Source of the DNA: Agrobacterium rosae
GTDB lineage: Bacteria; Pseudomonadota; Alphaproteobacteria; Rhizobiales; Rhizobiaceae
Reading direction: 5' to 3'
Assembly: GCF_002915175.1 (NCBI RefSeq)
Contig: NZ_NXEJ01000013.1
Location: forward strand, 62,001-126,000
DNA: 64,000 nucleotides
The position numbers were made by a program, and so were the translations under genes. Shown here in pieces: positions 16,985-26,084 of this stretch (its first letter is position 1; the number at the start of each line of letters is the position of its first letter). Below the pieces are notes generated by a model that saw only the letters and a list, made by a program, of their open reading frames with translations, ran no database searches and had not been told where the DNA came from.

Positions 16985-19424
16985 GGGCGATCCCCCTTTG
17001 CTGGAGCCAGTGCTTGGGCCAGTCGACCCCGTGTTCGAAGTGAAGGGCGCGGATACGCTTCAAATCCTCCTTGCCGGACGCACCGACGAAGGAGAGCGCC
17101 ACGGGACCGAGCGACATGTCGAACAGCCGGCGGCCTTCGGGTGAGGCGACGTAGTATTCGCGCTTCGGCAGGGCAGTCGCGACGATCTCGATCTGCCGCT
17201 CGTTGAAGCCGATACGCTCGTAGAACTCGCGCATCCCGGGCTCGCGGGCCGCGCCGTTGGGCAGGCATATCTTGGTCGGGCAGGACTCCTTGAGCACGTC
17301 GATGATCCCGGAACGCTCGGCGTCGGAGATCGACTGGGTCGCGAGCACCACGGCGCAGTTGGCCTTGCGCAGCACCTTTAGCCATTCCCTGATTTTGTCG
17401 CGGAACGTCGGATGACCAAGCATCAGCCAGGCCTCGTCGAGAATGATGAGGCTGGGCGCGCCCGTCAGCCGCTTCTCGACCCGCCGAAACATATAGAGCA
17501 GGACCGGAACGAGATTGCGCTCACCCATATTCATCAGCTCCTCGACCTCGAAGCACTGGAAAGCGCCGAGCGCCAGTCCGTCCTGTTCGGCATCAAGCAA
17601 CTGGCCCATCGGTCCATCGACCGTGTAGTGGTGCAGCGCATCCTTGATCTCGCGCATCTGCACACCGGAGACGAAGTCCGAGAGCGAGCGGCCGCGCGAT
17701 TCCGCCATCAGGCCCAACTGCCTGGAAATGGCGTTGCGATAGTCGGGTGTGACAGTGACGCCCTGCAGAGCAACGAGCGTCTCGATCCACTCGGCCGCCC
17801 AGGCGCGATCGCTATCGGAGGCGAGTTCGGCGAGCGGGCAGAAGGCGAGCTGTGGCGAGGCCCCCTCCCCTCCTTCGGCTGTGTCCCCGCCGATTTCGTA
17901 GTGATCGCCGCCTATGGCGCGCGTCAGCGGCAGCATCGACCGCCCCTTGTCGAAGGCAAAGATCTGCGCATCCGCATAGCGTCGGAACTGTGCGGCGATC
18001 AGCGACAGCAAAGTCGATTTGCCCGAACCGGTCGGGCCGAAGACCAGCGTGTGTCCGACGTCATCCACATGGAGGTTGAGCCGGAAGGGCGTCGAGCCGC
18101 TGGCGACCTGCATGAGCGGCGGCGATCCCGGCGGGTAGAATGGGCATGGCGCGACGGGGCTTCCCGACCAGACCGAGTTCAGCGGAATGAGGTCCGCGAG
18201 ATTGCGCGTGTTGACGAGCGGCTCGCGGATATTGGCATAGGAAACTCCCGGCAGACTGCCCAGATACGCATCGGTCGCGTTAAGCGTCTCGATCCGGGCG
18301 CCGAACCCTTCGGCCTGGATGAGGCGACGGATCGCCTCGCACTTTTCCTGAAGGCGCGGTTGCTGTTCATCAAACAGAACGATAACCGGGGTGTAATAGC
18401 CATAGGCGACGAGTTGTGACGACGCCTCGGCGATCGCATCCTCGGTCTCGGCCACCATCATCATGGCGTCCTGATCTACCGAACGGCTCTGTGTCTGGAA
18501 AAGCTGATCGAAGAACGGACGCACCTTCTGCTGCCATTTCTTGCGGGTGCGCTCCAGCCTCGAGCGTGCCTCCTGCTCATCGAGAAAGACGAAGCGCGAC
18601 GACCATCGATAGGTGAGCGGCATCAGGTCCAGGCTGTTCAGTATCCCCGGCCAGCTCTCCGCGGCTAAGCCGTCAATGGCGACGACCCCGAGAAAGCGAT
18701 TCTCGAGGGTCGGGGTCAGACCGTGCTGCAGCTCGGCCGTGACCAGCCAGTCAAGATACATCGGGATATCCGGGAGCCGGACTGGATGGTTCTCACCGGT
18801 GATGCAGAAGCGGATGAACTGGAACAGCTCGTCGTAGCGGGCCATCCGGAAACCCCCGCGCTCTTCGGTTTCGCTCGTCACCATGCGGCGGATGGAGACG
18901 ACATTAGCAAGGTACTGCTCAACCTCGCGGATCGAGGTCCGGAAAGACTCGAGCGCCGAGTCGGCATAGGTGGCCGAGCGGCTGGCAGTGTCGGAATAGA
19001 CGTAGCGCGCCAGGCCGGAGCGCCGAGGCTCGGGCGGCCGCCAGGTTAGGATCAGCGCGTGCCGGCTCTCGAAATGTCCGCTCTCCCTCTCAAAGTGAGA
19101 CCTGCGCTCGGCGTCAATCGCACGCGTCACCGGATCGGGGAAATGGCAGGCGTCCTCTGCCGGATAGTCGATCGTCGGGACGCGCAACGCTTCGACCTGT
19201 ATCATCCAGCCCGAGCCCAGCCGGGAGAGGATCATATTGATCTGCCGGCTGACCTCATTGCGCTCGGCGTCGGTCGAACTTTCGCTGTCCGGCCCGGCAA
19301 AATACCAGCCAGCCATCAGCGAGCCTTCCTTCAGCAGGATCACGCCGTTGTCGACCAGTCCAGCATAGGGAACCAGGTCGGCGAAGGACGGGCCGGAGTG
19401 TCGGAACTGTTTCAGTGCCACCAT
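16956..19424 (-). CDS. trbE: Conjugal transfer ATPase TrbE (VirB4-like)
   Basis: This 822-residue ATPase is the VirB4-type energy supplier of pilus assembly and substrate transfer at the inner membrane. It has the N-terminal CagE/VirB4 domain and a C-terminal ATPase domain with Walker A VFGPTGSGKSTLL near residue 461 and Walker B SLIILDEAWLML, followed by LRKANCAVVLATQS. The frame is open to 19490, but the ATG at 19424 (MVALKQFRHSGPSFADL) matches family starts and lies 10 bases after the trbD stop. Confidence 0.94.
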   Translation of the reverse strand: MVALKQFRHSGPSFADLVPYAGLVDNGVILLKEGSLMAGWYFAGPDSESSTDAERNEVSRQINMILSRLGSGWMIQVEALRVPTIDYPAEDACHFPDPVTRAIDAERRSHFERESGHFESRHALILTWRPPEPRRSGLARYVYSDTASRSATYADSALESFRTSIREVEQYLANVVSIRRMVTSETEERGGFRMARYDELFQFIRFCITGENHPVRLPDIPMYLDWLVTAELQHGLTPTLENRFLGVVAIDGLAAESWPGILNSLDLMPLTYRWSSRFVFLDEQEARSRLERTRKKWQQKVRPFFDQLFQTQSRSVDQDAMMMVAETEDAIAEASSQLVAYGYYTPVIVLFDEQQPRLQEKCEAIRRLIQAEGFGARIETLNATDAYLGSLPGVSYANIREPLVNTRNLADLIPLNSVWSGSPVAPCPFYPPGSPPLMQVASGSTPFRLNLHVDDVGHTLVFGPTGSGKSTLLSLIAAQFRRYADAQIFAFDKGRSMLPLTRAIGGDHYEIGGDTAEGGEGASPQLAFCPLAELASDSDRAWAAEWIETLVALQGVTVTPDYRNAISRQLGLMAESRGRSLSDFVSGVQMREIKDALHHYTVDGPMGQLLDAEQDGLALGAFQCFEVEELMNMGERNLVPVLLYMFRRVEKRLTGAPSLIILDEAWLMLGHPTFRDKIREWLKVLRKANCAVVLATQSISDAERSGIIDVLKESCPTKICLPNGAAREPGMREFYERIGFNERQIEIVATALPKREYYVASPEGRRLFDMSLGPVALSFVGASGKEDLKRIRALHFEHGVDWPKHWLQQRGIAHAETLFPAA

Positions 19425-19434
19425 GCCCGCGACC

Positions 19435-19734
19435 TCAGAACTTGCGCCAGGGCGTCGAGGTCGGCCGATAGTGGGACCGATAGGAGACATGCCGCAGATA
19501 AACGCGGCGCATCAGCGGGTCGGATTTCGCCATCATGCGAAGGGCCGCGACCGCAACGAGCCAGATCGCGACGCCGAACAATGCGGCGTACCACGTCAGC
19601 ACGACGAAGATCAGGATCACGGCGGCAAGCCCGGTGAGCAATACCAGCTCGCGGTCGGCGCCCATCAGCAGGTTCGGGCGCGACAGCGCCCGGTGGACCC
19701 GAGAACGGGCAAGGTTGGAACCCGGCTCAGCCAT
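19435..19734 (-). CDS. trbD: Conjugal transfer protein TrbD (VirB3-like)
   Basis: This 99-residue inner-membrane protein is the VirB3-type partner of TrbE. It has two adjacent membrane segments ([20 protein letters not shown] and [17 protein letters not shown]) between a short N-terminal part with [14 protein letters not shown], the family hallmark, and a basic C-terminus. It overlaps trbC by 8 bases. Confidence 0.92.
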   Translation of the reverse strand: MAEPGSNLARSRVHRALSRPNLLMGADRELVLLTGLAAVILIFVVLTWYAALFGVAIWLVAVAALRMMAKSDPLMRRVYLRHVSYRSHYRPTSTPWRKF

Positions 19735-20128
19735 GGGCCCCCTCCCCTTGCGCGCGAAGCATTACCGGTTCGATGATCCCAGGCCCGGTTCGAGCCTCCA
19801 TCTCGCCAATCGAAGCGCCAGTTGCGCCGAACAGGGCGACGATCTGTGTCGCACCGAGCAGAACGCCGCCAACGAGGGCGACGTAGCAAAGCCGCCTTGC
19901 GAAATCATTCAACTCGCCCCCGAAGATCAGCATGCCGCCGGCGATCGCGACTGCGGCGAGTGCGATGAAGCCGGCAACCGGCCCGGTGATCGATTGCTGG
20001 ATTTGCTGAAGCGGGGATTCCCACGGCAGACTGCCGCCTGAAGAGGCGAAGGCCGGATCCGCCAAACCGATGAAAGAGACGGCGGCGAATGCCGCAAGCG
20101 CGATGGCAATCCTGATCTTATGCGACAT
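19727..20128 (-). CDS. trbC: Conjugal pilin TrbC (VirB2-like)
   Basis: This 133-residue protein is the pilin precursor of the mating pilus. It has a long signal sequence ([25 protein letters not shown]), then a [16 protein letters not shown] segment and two membrane helices, the layout of TrbC/VirB2 pilins that are processed and sometimes cyclised. The ATG at 20128 is chosen over the upstream-open frame because it begins the signal peptide and overlaps the trbB stop. Confidence 0.92.
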   Translation of the reverse strand: MSHKIRIAIALAAFAAVSFIGLADPAFASSGGSLPWESPLQQIQQSITGPVAGFIALAAVAIAGGMLIFGGELNDFARRLCYVALVGGVLLGATQIVALFGATGASIGEMEARTGPGIIEPVMLRAQGEGAHG

Positions 20129-21089
20129 GACTATCCTCATCGATCTGCGCGTAGTGCTCGGTTCGGTAGCGGGCGTTTGCGAAACCCTCGACATGGATGA
20201 CCTCACGGACCCGCCTCCCCTTCCCCGTTCGTTCTATCGAGACGATCAGGTCCACCGCCTCGCCGATCACTTCCTGCATGGGCTGCTGGCTCACCTCCGC
20301 GGTCAATTGTTCGAGCCGGCGAAGCGCCGACATCGCCGTGTTCGAGTGGATGGTGGTGACGCCGCCCGGATGCCCGGTGTTCCAGGCCTTGAGTAGCGTG
20401 AGGGCCGCCCCGTCGCGCACCTCACCAACGATGATCCGGTCGGGCCGCAGACGCATGGTGCTCTTGAGAAGCCGGGCCATATCGATCGTGTCGCTCGTGT
20501 GGAGCGCGACCGCGTTCTCGGCGGCGCATTGGATCTCCGCCGTGTCTTCGAGAATGACGATCCGATCGTCCGGCGCATTCGCTACGATTTCGGCAATGAC
20601 CGCGTTGGCAAGCGTCGTCTTGCCCGAACCGGTGCCGCCAGAAATCACAATGTTCATGCGAGAAGCGATCGCGCTGCGCAGAACCGATACCTGCGCCGCC
20701 GTCATGATCTTATGCTTCACATAGTCGTCGAGCGGGATCAGGCGCGAGGCCCGCCGCCGGATAGTGAAACTCGGTCCGGAAACCACTGGCGGCAGCAGGC
20801 CCTCGAAACGATGGCCGCCGATCGGCAATTCGCCGGAGATGATCGGTTGCTCGTCGTCGGCTTCTGATTGCAGTGCGTGCGCGACGCTGCCAATGATCAC
20901 TTCTGCCGCGGCCGGGCTGAGCAAACCTGCAGGGGCCACGCCATGGCCCAGGCGCTCGATGAAGAGCTTGCCATCGGGGTTGAGCATGATCTCGACGACC
21001 GTTGCGTCATCGAGCGCGACGCAGAGCTGGTCGCCGAGTGCGTCCTGGAGTTTGCGGACGAGACGGGAGTGAGAGCGCAGCTGGGTCAC
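20118..21089 (-). CDS. trbB: Conjugal transfer ATPase TrbB (VirB11-like)
   Basis: This 323-residue hexameric ATPase is the VirB11-type motor of the mating apparatus at the cytoplasmic face of the inner membrane. It shows Walker [12 protein letters not shown], the Asp box [13 protein letters not shown], Walker B-type [16 protein letters not shown] and the His box [13 protein letters not shown]. The GTG at 21089 overlaps the traI stop (GTGA) and has an AGGAGT ribosome site. It is the first trb gene after traI. Confidence 0.93.
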   Translation of the reverse strand: MTQLRSHSRLVRKLQDALGDQLCVALDDATVVEIMLNPDGKLFIERLGHGVAPAGLLSPAAAEVIIGSVAHALQSEADDEQPIISGELPIGGHRFEGLLPPVVSGPSFTIRRRASRLIPLDDYVKHKIMTAAQVSVLRSAIASRMNIVISGGTGSGKTTLANAVIAEIVANAPDDRIVILEDTAEIQCAAENAVALHTSDTIDMARLLKSTMRLRPDRIIVGEVRDGAALTLLKAWNTGHPGGVTTIHSNTAMSALRRLEQLTAEVSQQPMQEVIGEAVDLIVSIERTGKGRRVREVIHVEGFANARYRTEHYAQIDEDSHVA

Positions 21090-21721
21090 GCGGCACTCCT
21101 GATCGCTGCCACGTCGATCCGGGGGATAGAATAGTAGCCCGGAGGGCAAACCTGCTCGAAGCTGGCACGATCGGCTGGCAGTCTTCCGGCAATGGCAATG
21201 GTGTTGCCGATCGCGGTGGGTTCACCAAGCCGGCGCATCGGCCATCCAGCACGCTTCAGGATGCGCTCGAAACGAAGATCGGTCGCCGTGACGATCTCCG
21301 TGTAGCCGCTGGCCATCGACCATTCAATGATACCGGCGAATAAGGTAAGAGTCGCCAGGTGCAGCTGGCTCGCATCTCTCCGTGAGACGAGGGAGGTGTC
21401 GACGCAGAAGCGAGAGCTCTCTACCATTCCGGAATGCGCTGCGAGCGAGCCCATTTCGAGGAGTTGCGAAAAAGTCTGCTCCAGCATCGTAGGCCCGCAA
21501 GCCGGAAGAAGTCTGACGCATCCGGCGACCCGCCCACTGTCAGTAATCGCCAGAAGGTAGCTCGGCTTGAAATTATCGTATTGGTCGCGCTCTTCCCCAG
21601 CGATGATGGAGACGTCCCATTCGAGACGGCCACCGAACACCGTCGCGCGAAGGCGGTGCATCTGTTTGAGGAAGCTTCGATACCGTTCGTATTGGTCCGG
21701 CGAAACTGTGAGTATCCGCAT
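21086..21721 (-). CDS. traI: Acyl-homoserine-lactone synthase TraI
   Basis: This 211-residue LuxI-family enzyme makes the quorum signal that triggers plasmid transfer, from S-adenosylmethionine and an acyl carrier protein. The conserved family residues are all visible: Arg25, Phe29, Trp35, Asp46, Asp49, Arg70, Glu101 and Arg104. It heads the trb operon, as on Ti and other RepABC plasmids, so the mating apparatus and the signal are made together. Two tra-box palindromes lie upstream. The matching receptor TraR is not in the window. Confidence 0.95.
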   Translation of the reverse strand: MRILTVSPDQYERYRSFLKQMHRLRATVFGGRLEWDVSIIAGEERDQYDNFKPSYLLAITDSGRVAGCVRLLPACGPTMLEQTFSQLLEMGSLAAHSGMVESSRFCVDTSLVSRRDASQLHLATLTLFAGIIEWSMASGYTEIVTATDLRFERILKRAGWPMRRLGEPTAIGNTIAIAGRLPADRASFEQVCPPGYYSIPRIDVAAIRSAA

Positions 21722-21779
21722 CGTAATCTCCGCATGAACAGGTCATGCGAACAGAAATCATCTCACGGTGCGTTTGCCT

Positions 21780-21797
21780 ACGTGCAGATTTGCACCT
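21780..21797. promoter_or_regulatory. tra box 1
   Basis: This 18-base near-palindrome, ACGTGCAGATTTGCACCT, matches the Agrobacterium TraR-binding tra box (ATGTGCAGATCTGCACAT, from memory) at 15 of 18 positions. It lies 59 bases upstream of traI and would let the quorum receptor activate the traI-trb operon. Confidence 0.75.
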
Positions 21798-21870
21798 CAG
21801 GTGATTCTACCGAGTCGGTGTTCCAAGGCGCGAAATGCGAGCGGGTGAGGCCGGCCAGACGCCGACAAGG

Positions 21871-21888
21871 TTGTGCAGATCTGCACTT
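21871..21888. promoter_or_regulatory. tra box 2
   Basis: This 18-base site, TTGTGCAGATCTGCACTT, has a perfect GTGCAGATCTGCAC core and matches the consensus tra box at 16 of 18 positions. It lies between traI and repA, about 197 bases before the chosen repA start, so it may drive repABC as well as traI, as known for Ti plasmids where quorum sensing raises copy number. The rest of the 364-base gap shows no gene. Confidence 0.8.
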
Positions 21889-22084
21889 GGTGCCACGTCG
21901 CACAGATGAAGGGAATCGGTCTAACTCACAGATAGCATTTGAAGAATCGGGATTTAGTGTGATTTCGATTGAAACGCGCGTAACCGTTCATTAACCAAAA
22001 ACGTCTTGCAACCTCACCCGCATTAGGTAATCGTCACGGATAAATGGCAATACGCGCCAATTAACCGTGACAAGAGATAACACC

Positions 22085-23302
22085 GTGAGCAAAGCCGCTG
22101 CCATATCCCGAAATGATCGCCCGTCGGTAGATGTTACCATTGGTGAGCATGCTGAGCAGCTCAGCTCTCAGCTTCAAGCGATGAGCGAGGCTTTGTTTCC
22201 TCCGACGTCGCACAAGAGCTTGCGCAAATTCACCTCGGGTGAAGCCGCACGCTTGATGAAAATATCTGACTCAACTCTTCGAAAGATGACACTGGCTGGC
22301 GAAGGGCCGCAACCTGAACTCGCCAGCAACGGACGGCGCTTTTACACCCTCGGTCAGATAAACGAAATCCGGCAGATGCTTGCCGGCTCGACTCGAGGAC
22401 GTGAAAGCATTGATTTTGTGCCTCATCGCCGAGGTTCTGAGCATTTGCAAGTCGTTGCTGTAACCAACTTCAAAGGTGGCTCTGGGAAGACGACGACGTC
22501 CGCTCATCTTGCACAGTATCTGGCGTTGCAAGGTTACAGGGTTCTCGCAGTCGATCTCGATCCGCAGGCTAGTCTTTCAGCACTCCTCGGCGTTCTGCCA
22601 GAAACTGATGTCGGTGCAAACGAAACGCTCTATGCGGCTATTCGGTACGACGACACACGTCGTCCGTTGCGAGATGTGATCCGACCGACGTATTTTGATG
22701 GTCTTCACCTTGTTCCTGGAAATCTCGAGCTTATGGAGTTCGAGCATACCACCCCGAAAGCATTGACTGACAAAGGTACGCGCGACGGATTGTTCTTCAC
22801 TCGCGTGGCCCAAGCCTTTGATGAGGTCGCCGACGATTACGATGTCGTGGTCATCGACTGCCCTCCTCAGCTTGGGTTTTTGACTCTCAGCGGGTTGTGT
22901 GCTGCAACATCAATGGTAATCACCGTACATCCTCAGATGCTGGATATCGCTTCCATGAGCCAGTTTCTCCTCATGACACGCGACCTTCTGGGTGTCGTGA
23001 AAGAGGCGGGGGGCAATCTCCAGTACGATTTCATACGCTATCTCTTGACGCGCTATGAGCCCCAGGACGCGCCGCAGACGAAAGTGACGGCACTGCTGCG
23101 CAACATGTTCGAGGATCACGTCCTTACAAATCCTATGGTCAAGTCGGCAGCGGTATCTGATGCCGGTTTAACCAAGCAGACGCTCTATGAGATAGGGCGA
23201 GAGAACCTTACGCGGTCGACATACGACCGGGCGATGGAATCTTTAGATGCGGTGAATTCGGAGATCGAGGCTTTGATCAAGATGGCGTGGGGGCGGGTCT
23301 AA
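22085..23302 (+). CDS. repA: Plasmid partitioning ATPase RepA (ParA-like)
   Basis: This is the ParA-type Walker ATPase of a RepABC unit, about 405 residues. It moves plasmid copies apart together with RepB and represses the repABC operon. An N-terminal helix-turn-helix (LRKFTSGEAARLMKISDSTLRKM) is followed by the deviant Walker A motif KGGSGKTT, then VLAVDLDPQASLS and VVIDCPPQLGF. The start is uncertain: the GTG at 22085 has AAGAGA purines in front and gives the usual length, while the GTG at 22067 in the same frame has no ribosome site. Confidence 0.95.
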   Translation: MSKAAAISRNDRPSVDVTIGEHAEQLSSQLQAMSEALFPPTSHKSLRKFTSGEAARLMKISDSTLRKMTLAGEGPQPELASNGRRFYTLGQINEIRQMLAGSTRGRESIDFVPHRRGSEHLQVVAVTNFKGGSGKTTTSAHLAQYLALQGYRVLAVDLDPQASLSALLGVLPETDVGANETLYAAIRYDDTRRPLRDVIRPTYFDGLHLVPGNLELMEFEHTTPKALTDKGTRDGLFFTRVAQAFDEVADDYDVVVIDCPPQLGFLTLSGLCAATSMVITVHPQMLDIASMSQFLLMTRDLLGVVKEAGGNLQYDFIRYLLTRYEPQDAPQTKVTALLRNMFEDHVLTNPMVKSAAVSDAGLTKQTLYEIGRENLTRSTYDRAMESLDAVNSEIEALIKMAWGRV

Positions 23303-23330
23303 TGAAAGGCTTTGCGTTCCTCACAGATCT

Positions 23331-23346
23331 GTTGGGAGCTCCCAAC
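23331..23346. promoter_or_regulatory. parS centromere site 1
   Basis: This is a perfect 16-base palindrome, GTTGGGAGCTCCCAAC, in the repA-repB gap. It fits the RepABC parS form (GTT-N4-GC-N4-AAC) that RepB binds for partition. Confidence 0.88.
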
Positions 23347-23456
23347 AGACAGGTGTTGATTCGCCCCCTGGACATGGGGCACTGGAGAAGCCGGGGTAAT
23401 TTGAGACGACGACGCACGCCCATCGCTAATTGGCCAGGGTGCAGTTGTCTTGTCTT

Positions 23457-23472
23457 GTTGGGAGCTCCCAAC
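23457..23472. promoter_or_regulatory. parS centromere site 2
   Basis: This is a second, identical 16-base parS palindrome, GTTGGGAGCTCCCAAC, 126 bases downstream of the first (12 helical turns at 10.5 bases per turn). Two phased identical copies should support cooperative RepB loading. Confidence 0.88.
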
Positions 23473-23531
23473 CAAGCGCATTTGCAATCAAAAATGCGAC
23501 GCCACGACGCCAAACCCAAGAGGCCGATATC

Positions 23532-24542
23532 ATGAGCCGCAAAGACGCAATCGATACTTTGTTCCTCAAGAAGCAACCTGCGACCGATAGAGCAGCAGTC
23601 GACAAGTCGACCGCTCGTGTTCGTACCGGAGCGATTTCGGCCATGGGTTCGTCTTTGCAAGAGATGGCTGAGGGCGCAAAGGCTGCAGCTCGGCTGCAGG
23701 ATCAACTGGCTACAGGCGAAGCCGTCGTGTCTCTGGATCCATCCATGATCGACGGGTCGCCGATCGCGGATCGGCTGCCCTCAGACGTGGATCCGAAATT
23801 CGAGCAGCTTGAGGCGAGCATTTCGCAGGAGGGGCAGCAGGTGCCGGTTCTTGTCAGACCGCACCCTGAGGCTGCCGGTCGATATCAGATCGTATATGGA
23901 AGGCGGCGGCTGCGCGCGGCAGTAAATCTGCGGAGAGAGGTTTCTGCCATTGTTCGAAATCTCACGGACTGTGAACTGGTCGTGGCCCAGGGCCGCGAAA
24001 ATCTTAACCGTGCTGACCTCTCGTTCATTGAGAAGGCTCTCTTCGCCCTGCGCCTCGAAGATGCGGGTTTTGATAGAGCCACCATCATTGCCGCGCTATC
24101 CACTGACAAGGCCGACCTCAGCCGCTACATAACTGTAGCAAGGGGCATACCGCTGAACCTCGCCACACAAATCGGCCCAGCGTCGAAAGCGGGTCGATCG
24201 CGTTGGGTCGCACTTGCCGAGGGGCTTGGGAAGCCTAAGGCAACCGACGCAATCGAAGCGATGCTTGGGTCAGAGCAGTTCAAGCAATCTGATAGCGATA
24301 CCCGCTTTAACCTCATTTTCAACGCCGTTTCAAGGCCACCTGCGAAGACTCCAAAAAAGGTAAGGGCCTGGAGCACGCCAAAGGGGAAAAAGGCAGCGAC
24401 GATCCGACAAGAAACTGGACGAACGGCTCTGGTTTTCGACGAGAGACTGGTGCCAACTTTTGGCGAATATGTCGCTGACCAGTTGGACAGTCTGTACGCC
24501 CAGTTCATTGAAACCAACGGAGGAGGCAAGCTCGACCAATAG
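23532..24542 (+). CDS. repB: Plasmid partitioning protein RepB (ParB-like)
   Basis: This 336-residue protein is the centromere-binding partner of RepA. It has a basic start typical of RepB (MSRKDAIDTLFLKK), a ParB nuclease-like domain with VPVLVRPHPE and IVYGRRRLRAAVNL, a central helix-turn-helix region, and a C-terminal dimer domain with GRTALVFDERLVPTFGEY. The frame is open 34 codons further upstream through the second parS site, but the ATG at 23532 matches family starts. It lies 229 bases after repA. Confidence 0.94.
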   Translation: MSRKDAIDTLFLKKQPATDRAAVDKSTARVRTGAISAMGSSLQEMAEGAKAAARLQDQLATGEAVVSLDPSMIDGSPIADRLPSDVDPKFEQLEASISQEGQQVPVLVRPHPEAAGRYQIVYGRRRLRAAVNLRREVSAIVRNLTDCELVVAQGRENLNRADLSFIEKALFALRLEDAGFDRATIIAALSTDKADLSRYITVARGIPLNLATQIGPASKAGRSRWVALAEGLGKPKATDAIEAMLGSEQFKQSDSDTRFNLIFNAVSRPPAKTPKKVRAWSTPKGKKAATIRQETGRTALVFDERLVPTFGEYVADQLDSLYAQFIETNGGGKLDQ

Positions 24543-24600
24543 TCAGGGTTTCATCCAATTTAAAGCTCCGCTCGACTGAGATGGACTGGCTCTCACCGCA

Positions 24601-24654
24601 AAAGAAAAAGGCCCCCGAAACGGCGTTCCGGAAGACCTTCTCTGTAGTCTCGCA
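24601..24654 (-). ncRNA. incA: Antisense ctRNA (incA) controlling repC
   Basis: In the 214-base repB-repC gap the minus strand shows a promoter (TTGACT at 24684-24689, 17-base spacer, GATTCT at 24661-24666) followed by a hairpin at about 24610-24636 and a T-rich run at 24601-24609. This is the layout of the small counter-transcribed RNA that limits RepC synthesis and sets copy number and incompatibility in RepABC plasmids. The exact ends are estimated from the promoter and terminator. Confidence 0.75.
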
Positions 24655-24756
24655 GCTAAGAGAATCGCATTTCCAGGAATCGTAGTCAAGGGTCCCGTAA
24701 GGGAAAGCGTCATTTCGACGGGCGGATTTCAATTGCCTAACAAAAGGTAAAAGGAA

Positions 24757-26076
24757 ATGCAGACGCATATCTCAACGACGTCCTTTGGGCGGCGGCCGAT
24801 GACACTCGGCCATATTGCAAGCCAGATGGCAGCAAAAGCTGTCGCATCAGACACTGTCGCCCACAAATGGCAGGTCTTCCAGCACATCCGTGAATCCCGG
24901 GGACTGATCGGAGCCACGGACCGCTCACTCTCGATCCTGAACGCGCTGTTGACGTTTTACCCGGAGACCGCCTTGACTGGTGGTGCCGAACTGGTCGTAT
25001 GGCCTTCTAACGAACAGCTGATGGCTCGCGCCAACGGCATGCCCGCCACGACACTGCGCCGGCATCTTGCCATACTGGTTGATTGCGGGCTCATCATTCG
25101 CCGCGACAGCCCCAATGGCAAGCGGTTCGCCCGCAAGGGAAGGGGAGGGGAGATTGAGCAGGCCTATGGGTTCGATCTGTCGCCGATCGTCGCGCGGGCC
25201 GAGGAGTTCCGAGATCTGGCCCAGACAGTGCAAGCTGAAAAAAAGGCCTTCCGGGTGGCCAAGGAGCGCTTGACTCTTCTTCGTCGTGACATTGTCAAAA
25301 TGATCGAAACTGGCGTCGAAGAGAGCGTTCCTGGAAACTGGGGAAGAGTTACCCAGACCTATCAGGGGATCATCGGCCGCCTGCCACGCTCGGCACCTCG
25401 GCAGCTTGTCGAGAGTATTGGGCAAGAGCTTCAGGAACTTTGCATCGAGATCCGTGACGTATTGGAATCTTTCACAAAAACGATGAATCTGGACGCCAAT
25501 GAGTCCCATATCGGTCGCCACAAACAGAATTCAAATCCAGACTCTAAATTTGAATCTGAATACGGCTCTAGAAAAAAAGATGAAGCGGGCGGCAGCGTTG
25601 CGGAAACCGACAATGTACGGAGCTTGCCGAAACGCGAGCTGCCTTTGGGAATCGTGCTGGATGCCTGCCCCGAAATGCGGGAATTGGCCCAGGGAGGTCC
25701 AATTCGGCATTGGCGCGACTTGCTGGCGGCGGCTGAGCTTGCCCGGCCGATGCTGGGGATTAGTCCGAGCGCCTGGCGGGAGGCCCGCGAAACCATGGGC
25801 GAGCAACACGCGGCGATCACGCTGGCTTCGATCTATCAGCGGGCCGGTCAGATCAATAACGCTGGGGGCTATCTGCGCAGCCTGACCGACCGGGCCAAGG
25901 ATGGGAAGTTTTCGACCTGGCCGATGGTCATGGCGTTGCTCCGGGCGAAGCTGGACGAGCAGAAGAATGCAGTCGGCGCTGGAAAGCCGCGAACTGCTGA
26001 GGAGGTCGAGGATGACAGCCGCCTCCACGTATCGGAATCGCTGCTCAAAAACCTGCGAAAGCCGAGATCTTGGTGA
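24757..26076 (+). CDS. repC: Replication initiator RepC
   Basis: This 439-residue protein is the replication initiator of RepABC plasmids and binds the origin inside its own gene. It starts MQTHISTTSFGRRPMTL, carries a winged-helix DNA-binding domain (WPSNEQLMARANGMPATTLRRHLAILVDCGLIIRRDSPNGKRF, about residues 86-128) and ends with the conserved LPLGIVLDACPEM and GGYLRSLTDRAKDGKFS segments. An AAAAGG ribosome site precedes the ATG. Its level should be limited by the antisense RNA just upstream. Confidence 0.95.
   Translation: MQTHISTTSFGRRPMTLGHIASQMAAKAVASDTVAHKWQVFQHIRESRGLIGATDRSLSILNALLTFYPETALTGGAELVVWPSNEQLMARANGMPATTLRRHLAILVDCGLIIRRDSPNGKRFARKGRGGEIEQAYGFDLSPIVARAEEFRDLAQTVQAEKKAFRVAKERLTLLRRDIVKMIETGVEESVPGNWGRVTQTYQGIIGRLPRSAPRQLVESIGQELQELCIEIRDVLESFTKTMNLDANESHIGRHKQNSNPDSKFESEYGSRKKDEAGGSVAETDNVRSLPKRELPLGIVLDACPEMRELAQGGPIRHWRDLLAAAELARPMLGISPSAWREARETMGEQHAAITLASIYQRAGQINNAGGYLRSLTDRAKDGKFSTWPMVMALLRAKLDEQKNAVGAGKPRTAEEVEDDSRLHVSESLLKNLRKPRSW
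25525..25585. other. AT-rich stretch in repC, likely oriV
   Basis: Inside repC lies the most AT-rich stretch of the gene (AATTCAAATC... CTAAATTTGAATCTG, ending in a run of seven A). RepABC origins are known to lie in an AT-rich part of repC, so this is the likely origin. No iteron array is seen. Confidence 0.5.
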
Positions 26077-26084
26077 TCCTCTCG

